From: Emydura subglobosa
Lineage: Eukaryota > Chordata > Testudines > Chelidae
Direction: 5' to 3'
NCBI GenBank assembly: GCA_007922225.1
Contig: ML680086.1
Span: 7,138,065 to 7,202,064 of the forward strand
DNA length: 64,000 bases
The notes beneath the pieces are model-generated. The model did not search any database. It saw nothing but the letters and a program-made list of their open reading frames with translations, and was not told the DNA's origin. Position numbers and translations under genes: made by a program. Numbering within the stretch: the first letter of the stretch is position 1; the number at the start of each line of letters is the position of its first letter. Shown here in pieces: positions 58,933-64,000 of the stretch.

Positions 58933-60540
58933 AGCACTCACCTAATTTAGGCATTTGCTTCAATCCTGTTAAGTCCACTGGAGATTATGCGTGTTCTTAA
59001 GCACTTTGCTGAGCTGAAGCCCAAGACTGAGCATGGTAGAGCAGGAGGGATCACGCTCCTTTCCAAACCCAGATTGTTGCTCGTCTCACATCAATCGACT
59101 CAATACACGTCATCGGCAGGTCGATGTAGAGCTTAACAAAGCGACACATTGTTACCGCGTCTTTACAGGAACTCCTTTGCCATGGCTACTGCTACTTAGT
59201 TACACAGCATCACCCCACATTTGCCATGAGAAGGCCTCTGTCACGCTGCTGGACAAGATCTGTGCGAATAGCGACCTGCCGTTGTACGCAGACCTCTTCA
59301 AACACCCACCAGCTGGCTTGTCTGCTAGACGCCCTTTATGGTCATTTATGCCACCACAGGACATGACGGTGAGATGTGCTTGGTGCATGCACTCTCTGGT
59401 CACTGACCCAGCCATCTGCCCACCAGGTTTTGATCTGCCAAGGCACCTGTGGTCATCTCGGAACCGGTTTCGAAAATGACAGGGCAACTGAACAGCCAAT
59501 CTCTTTAAATGGGGTTTTTCTAATGACCAACGATGCAGCTGCAGTCAACTTCAGACTATGTTGCATATCGTTGTCAAGTGCTCACTGACTTATTTCAACA
59601 GTAGGCTACTGGCTCTCCACCTGGCGGATGATGACACCATTAAATGGCTGGGCACATTGCGCATATGCTGATGAGCAGAGGTGAGCCACACAAGAGATGG
59701 GGCAAGCACCTAACACTTCTTGCTGTGCAGAATGAAGATGAAGCTGGAATGGCCGGGACCCTTTAATAACATCACATGCTTCTCTAGTACTTTGCCCAAG
59801 AATCTCAAAGTATTATGCCTTGTAACAGCCTATCTCATAGACAAATATTTACTACGCCCACTTAACAGTCTCATAGTATCACAGTCCATCTTAAACAGGA
59901 GATGATTAGTAACCCAAACTTCTACAACTACAGTCACAAACCAACAAGCTTTCACCCATCTTGAGTTCCAGCTTTCTTTCTCTTGTTTACCACAGACCAC
60001 GTGCTGTCTGAAATACTATACAGCACACAGAGCCATCCAACAGCTGAATTATATGCTGCAAATAAACATACCATTATAAGCAGATGGAGGAACTGAGATA
60101 CAGAAAGTGACTTGCTTGAAGGTCATACAGCAAATCAATGGGAAGGCTGGGAAGAAATCCCAGGGATCCTGCTTCCCAGTCACCCACTCTAGCTACTAGA
60201 TACTACTTCTCCAACAGACCCTAAGTTAAGGCCACCACCTCCTTCAGGACACGGATATGACAAAAGAGCTTACATCGCCACAGAAAGGGGAAAAACAAAC
60301 ATACAACTTTCCCATGAAGGAACCCGGAGCACTGGGTGCAATGAAGGGAAATATGATTGGACTACTAAGAAGTATGGAGATAGCCAATGAAATTTAGAAA
60401 ATGTTTCATCAAGAAAATCATGTGGCAGTACCAAGGGGAAGAACTGGTACTGGAATTTAGCTTCAGCTAAGGTGACATTCCTGTGACACTTCCTGGGGTT
60501 GCCCTGCATTGTGAGGCACCTTGCTACCACCTGCCTATGA
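58933..60540 (-). other. NECAB3 intron, middle part
   Basis: The remainder of the older repeat runs to about 59,030. A reverse MIR is at about 60,085-60,205 ('gatggaggaactgagataca'). Otherwise unassigned. Confidence 0.35.
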
Positions 60541-61640
60541 AGTCTGTATCACAATGTCCACTCCTTTTTCAAGACTAAGATAAATTTTGTACAAATTATG
60601 CCTTGTCAAGTATCACCTGAAAACTCATGATTTGCTGATCATTACTGTCCTGGTAAAATATGCCTGGCAACAATGTATGTAAAGTTATAAGATTCTATTG
60701 TATGATGTTACTAAGACATATTCCAAATCTGCAGAAGCAGCCACAAACCAGTTCCTCAGAGACAAAAAGCAAACTGATGCCTCAGCCAGGGGTCAATGAA
60801 ATCAAATGGACCATCCCCTCTTAAGCGGCCATTCTTTGGCAGGAAAAAGCGGGTGAGCAAGAAATTTACATCTTGGCAAAGAAACAGCTGGAAGTTTCTG
60901 TCCCACAGACTTTCTGTCTCCAGAACCCCAACTGGAGATAATTCTCAAAAAGAAGGAAAAGCTATAAGAATGGGGAACAGACAGCACAAAATATTCCTCC
61001 CTTTCTCTCTACCCACAGCAGCCACAACACCTGAGGAGCAAAGAAACAGCTTTGGACTGAGGGAAGGATCCTGTCTGAAAGAGATTCAGCCAGTAAGACT
61101 GCTAAAGCATGGGGTGAGAGAGACCTTTGCTTTGAATTCACTTAGCTGGTTAAGTCAAATATTAGTTGCGTTTTACCTTTTATTTCTTTGTAACCAGTTC
61201 TGACTTTTATGCCTCATTACTTGTAAACACTTAAAATCTATATTTCTGTCAGTTAATAAACTTGTTTTATTGTTTTAGCTAAACCAGTGTGCTTGGACTG
61301 AAGTGTTTGGGAAACTCCATTTGAGACAATAGGATTTGTGCATATCAATTTCATTTAATAAAATGATGGACTTCATATGAGCTTCTCATGTTCAGGAGAG
61401 GGTTGGGCAGTACAAGATGCACATTTCTGGGGACAGTCTGGGACTTTGCTGGTGTTGCACTGCAGTGTAATTCATGGGTGGTTGGCCATGGCACTCATAC
61501 TGTATAGCTGGGAGTGATTCACATGCTGGAGGTGGTGTGTAGGCAGACCAGGAGAGGTAACTCTCACAGCGAAGCAGAGTAAAAGGCACCCCAGGTTGGA
61601 GAATTGAGGGGACACGGCTGTCCAACTGACCGGACTGTAC
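60541..61640. repeat. Probable long interspersed repeat (LTR or DNA type)
   Basis: The stretch containing 'ttaataaacttgttttattg', 'ctaaaccagtgtgcttggac' and 'gatggacttcatatgagctt' resembles recurring non-coding repeats of reptile genomes and is similar in build to the one at 17,158-18,480. Family and exact ends unknown. Confidence 0.35.
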
Positions 61641-62199
61641 CCTGAGGAATGTCACACCACCCTTAGTATGAGGAAGCTTTGTCTGTGCCCGCCATGAGTC
61701 AGCTCCCTGACTCCACCAGTCACAGATAACATAAACAACACCTTGAGGCCCCGCTGTTTTCTGCACGTTGGTGATAGGCACGCTCTAGGCCTTGAGCCCT
61801 CTGAGCATCTCCCTGCAGTGCCCAGCCCCTGGGCTGCTGGACGCTCGCTGCTTCCAAAGAAACTGCCCAACCCTGAGTTCACCGCTCTGCTTAACTCACA
61901 GCACTTAGACGCGTTCATGCTGAAATCACACATGCATTTAGCTACCAAAGAACAGAGATTCAAGTGACAGCAAGTAAAAAGTATTGGAAACAAATGGTTA
62001 CATATCCAATAAAATCATAGCACGCATTCTAGAGCCCAGACTTATTTAACAAGATACTCTCAGGTCTAGCTAAGTATTGCTCACCCAAAATCCTTGCAGC
62101 GTTTTACAGGCAGGCTGGCTGTGATCCTGCTTTCACAAGACTTGCAAAGCTCTCAGCTTGCCTCCTCGGTGGAGGGTCAAATGCATTCCTTTCACTCTC
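61641..62199 (-). other. NECAB3 intron, unassigned
   Basis: No exon or named repeat seen. Confidence 0.3.
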
Positions 62200-62207
62200 A
62201 GATATAC

Positions 62208-63283
62208 CCCAGGGGTGTCCAGCCTTTTAGCATGAGGGACCACATTGCAATTTTTTTCTCACTCGGGGACCGATGAGCAAGTTTCAGGTGGAGGGGGGGT
62301 GCTGCTGCTGCGCACGGCTGGCTGGCACGGGACTGCGGGGGAGGGAGGTACAGGTGCCAACTTTTATTTTTGCTTGTGGGTGCTTGTGGGTGCCCGTGCC
62401 TGCGGGGTTTGGAGGAAGGTCGGGGGGGAGGACACATAACTGGTCATGTGACTCACATCTCCCCTTGCCCATGGCCAGTGTGCTGTCCCCACTGCTTGCC
62501 CCACAGGAGGTGGCTCTGTCCTTCTCCCGCTGCACCCCCCAGCACATTTGGCTGCTCTCCCTGGCAGCTGGGCGAGTAGACGGCGATCCACTTCCAACCC
62601 TGGCCCCTTCTGCCTGTGTGGGCTTGGCTGGGGGAAGCGGCTTCCCCTCCCTGCCCTGGGCTGGCTGCCAGACTGGTTCCCAAGTGAACCAATCTGGAAA
62701 CTCCGGGGGAGGGGAGGGAACTAGGAGTTCCGGTTCAGGTGGCCCCTGCTCCCGGCAGCCAGCCTAGACAGGAGGGGAGGCCGTTTCCCCTGGCCAGGCT
62801 CTTGCAGGCAGCTGCCATGCTGCACAGAGCAGCATCTCAGTCAGCCAGGGCTGCTGCAGAGTGTGGGCTCCGGGGTTGTTGGGCTGGCCTGCGAGAGGGG
62901 AGTGGGAAAGCCTCGGGTGGAAGGGGGGGTTAGCCTATCAAGGGGAGGGGACAGGGGAGTTGCACTGCTGCACAGAGCAGCATGCAGTAGAGTCCCCTCC
63001 CAGCCGGAAGTGGCTGATCACACCCACCTCTGCTCCTGAATCCTGGCCGGTGCAGTGGAGCACGGTGCACAGGGCTGGAGCGGAAAGGAGGTGCTGCTCC
63101 TCAGCTCTGGCTGGCTGGGATGGGGCGGGGCTGCTGCTGCTCCCGGCCAGCATGGACTGGAAGGGGGGGGGCGGCCGCCTCTCCTCCTTGGTGGGTGGGG
63201 GGGTCTGCTGCTGCGCTTGGCGGGCTGGATAGCAGCCTTTGGCAGGCTAGATTCTGGCCCATGGGCCGTGGGCTGGACAACCC
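62208..63283. mobile_element. Large GC-rich hAT-like non-autonomous element
   Basis: Left end 'ccaggggtgtccagcc' and right end 'ggctggacaaccc' are inverted. Flanks agatatac (62,200-62,207) and agatataa (63,284-63,291) match at 7 of 8 bases, as in a hAT duplication. The 1.08-kb interior is very GC-rich with repeated 'gctgctgctgc' and 'ggctggctgg' style motifs. It gives many overlapping chance frames but no transposase. Confidence 0.6.
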
Positions 63284-63291
63284 AGATATAA

Positions 63292-64000
63292 CCAAACATT
63301 CTTTGCCTTTACACTTAAAGAGTGCACCTACTGCTGTGTGTTTCTTCCCGGAGCTTTCCTCTCACGTCGCTTTTGCAATCTCTTAATTGGCACCAGGCTC
63401 AGTATGCAAGCAGGCACACAGCGTGGGGCACACACGAAAGAAATGGCCAGACAGGGAGACAAGTGTCCGTTACCTCCTGCCTGAAAGGAACATCTCTGAG
63501 GCACATCGCCTCCTTAATGCCAAGATTTTAAGCACATCATTTTCAGTGTAGCTACGTAACTTCTGCAATATGATCCGTTTCGACGCTGCACAGCGATAAC
63601 AACGCCCAGCTGGTTACTGGCTCTCAGTAGAGACCTCACATGCCACCCTTTGGTGAACTATGATGCATCTATCCAGCCCAGTGGAACCCTGTAACACCCT
63701 ATGCACCTCCTGGGCCTTCCACCCAGGGTCCCTAGGTCACAATTCCACCCTGGGCTTGGAGCCAGCAGAAGGGTGAGGCACCACTCAGGTCCTGCCACAG
63801 CCCTCAGGATCAGATTCTCAGAACCACTCAGCACACTGGGTGCATGTCGGGTACTGCACTTTTGAGGGTGGCCAGCAGTGCCGCAGCAAGAGTTGCTGGG
63901 GGCTGAGCACTTGTTCCGATGTCTCAATGGGAGCTGGGTCTTTTGGAAACCCGGCCCTGCGGGTTCAGTGGGATGTCAGTGGTGCACAGGCCCTCTGCAC
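63292..64000 (-). other. End of window, presumed NECAB3 intron
   Basis: No EF-hand coding sequence is visible. A pseudo-exon-like stretch near 63,474-63,520 was rejected. The gene should continue to the right. Confidence 0.3.

Noticed and set aside
58162..58937. Host protein-coding gene on the minus strand
   Set aside because: Sequence is CR1 ORF2 and ends in the CR1 tail microsatellite.
63474..63520. Possible NECAB3 upstream exon on the minus strand (ends CAGGAG|gtaacg)
   Set aside because: The translation (KEAMCLRDVPFRQE) does not resemble the EF-hand region and the acceptor is poor.

Overview
The window is vertebrate nuclear DNA, most likely from a turtle (a crocodilian is the main alternative). 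It has short exons with GT/AG introns, CR1 LINEs ending in ATAGAATC-type repeats, MIR-like SINEs, hAT-type DNA transposons, and a SINE with the 'agactaacacggctac' tail that I associate with sauropsid genomes. There is no operon structure. Almost all open frames in the window are chance or repeat-derived. The species assignment is recollection of repeat styles, not a search.

Two protein-coding genes are supported exon by exon, both on the minus strand. (1) 15,090-16,219, possibly to 16,351, is a compact IL-17 family cytokine gene. It has the STSPW block, the NEDPRRYP block and the cystine-knot cysteines, a secretory leader, and a well-formed splice junction. (2) 45,362-56,180 holds the last eight coding exons of NECAB3. 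These are the coiled-coil middle region, a linker, and the complete C-terminal ABM (monooxygenase-like) domain ending in SWWIMNNN. All splice phases agree. The N-terminal EF-hand exons are not seen and should lie beyond 64,000. The first ~500 bases look like the end of a plus-strand 3' UTR with AATAAA. In mammals CBFA2T2 lies tail-to-tail with NECAB3, so this is probably CBFA2T2.

Layout: 1-505 3' UTR; 0.5-14 kb repeats and unassigned DNA, including a nested hAT MITE at 4.6 kb; 14.1-16.35 kb the IL-17-like gene; 16.4-26.9 kb repeats, including an inverted-duplicate SINE with an 18-bp target duplication, a palindromic MITE and a hAT; 26.9-30.3 kb a decayed minus-strand coding element interrupted by a CR1 tail and an LTR-like insertion; 33.1-35.2 kb two CR1 fragments; 35.2-45 kb GC-rich unassigned DNA; 45.4-64 kb NECAB3 with MIRs, a Harbinger-like MITE, hAT-type elements and another CR1 in its introns.

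The main discovery candidate is the IL-17 family gene between the CBFA2T2-like 3' end and NECAB3. I know of no IL-17 gene at this place in human. It mixes A/F-like and B/D-like sequence features.
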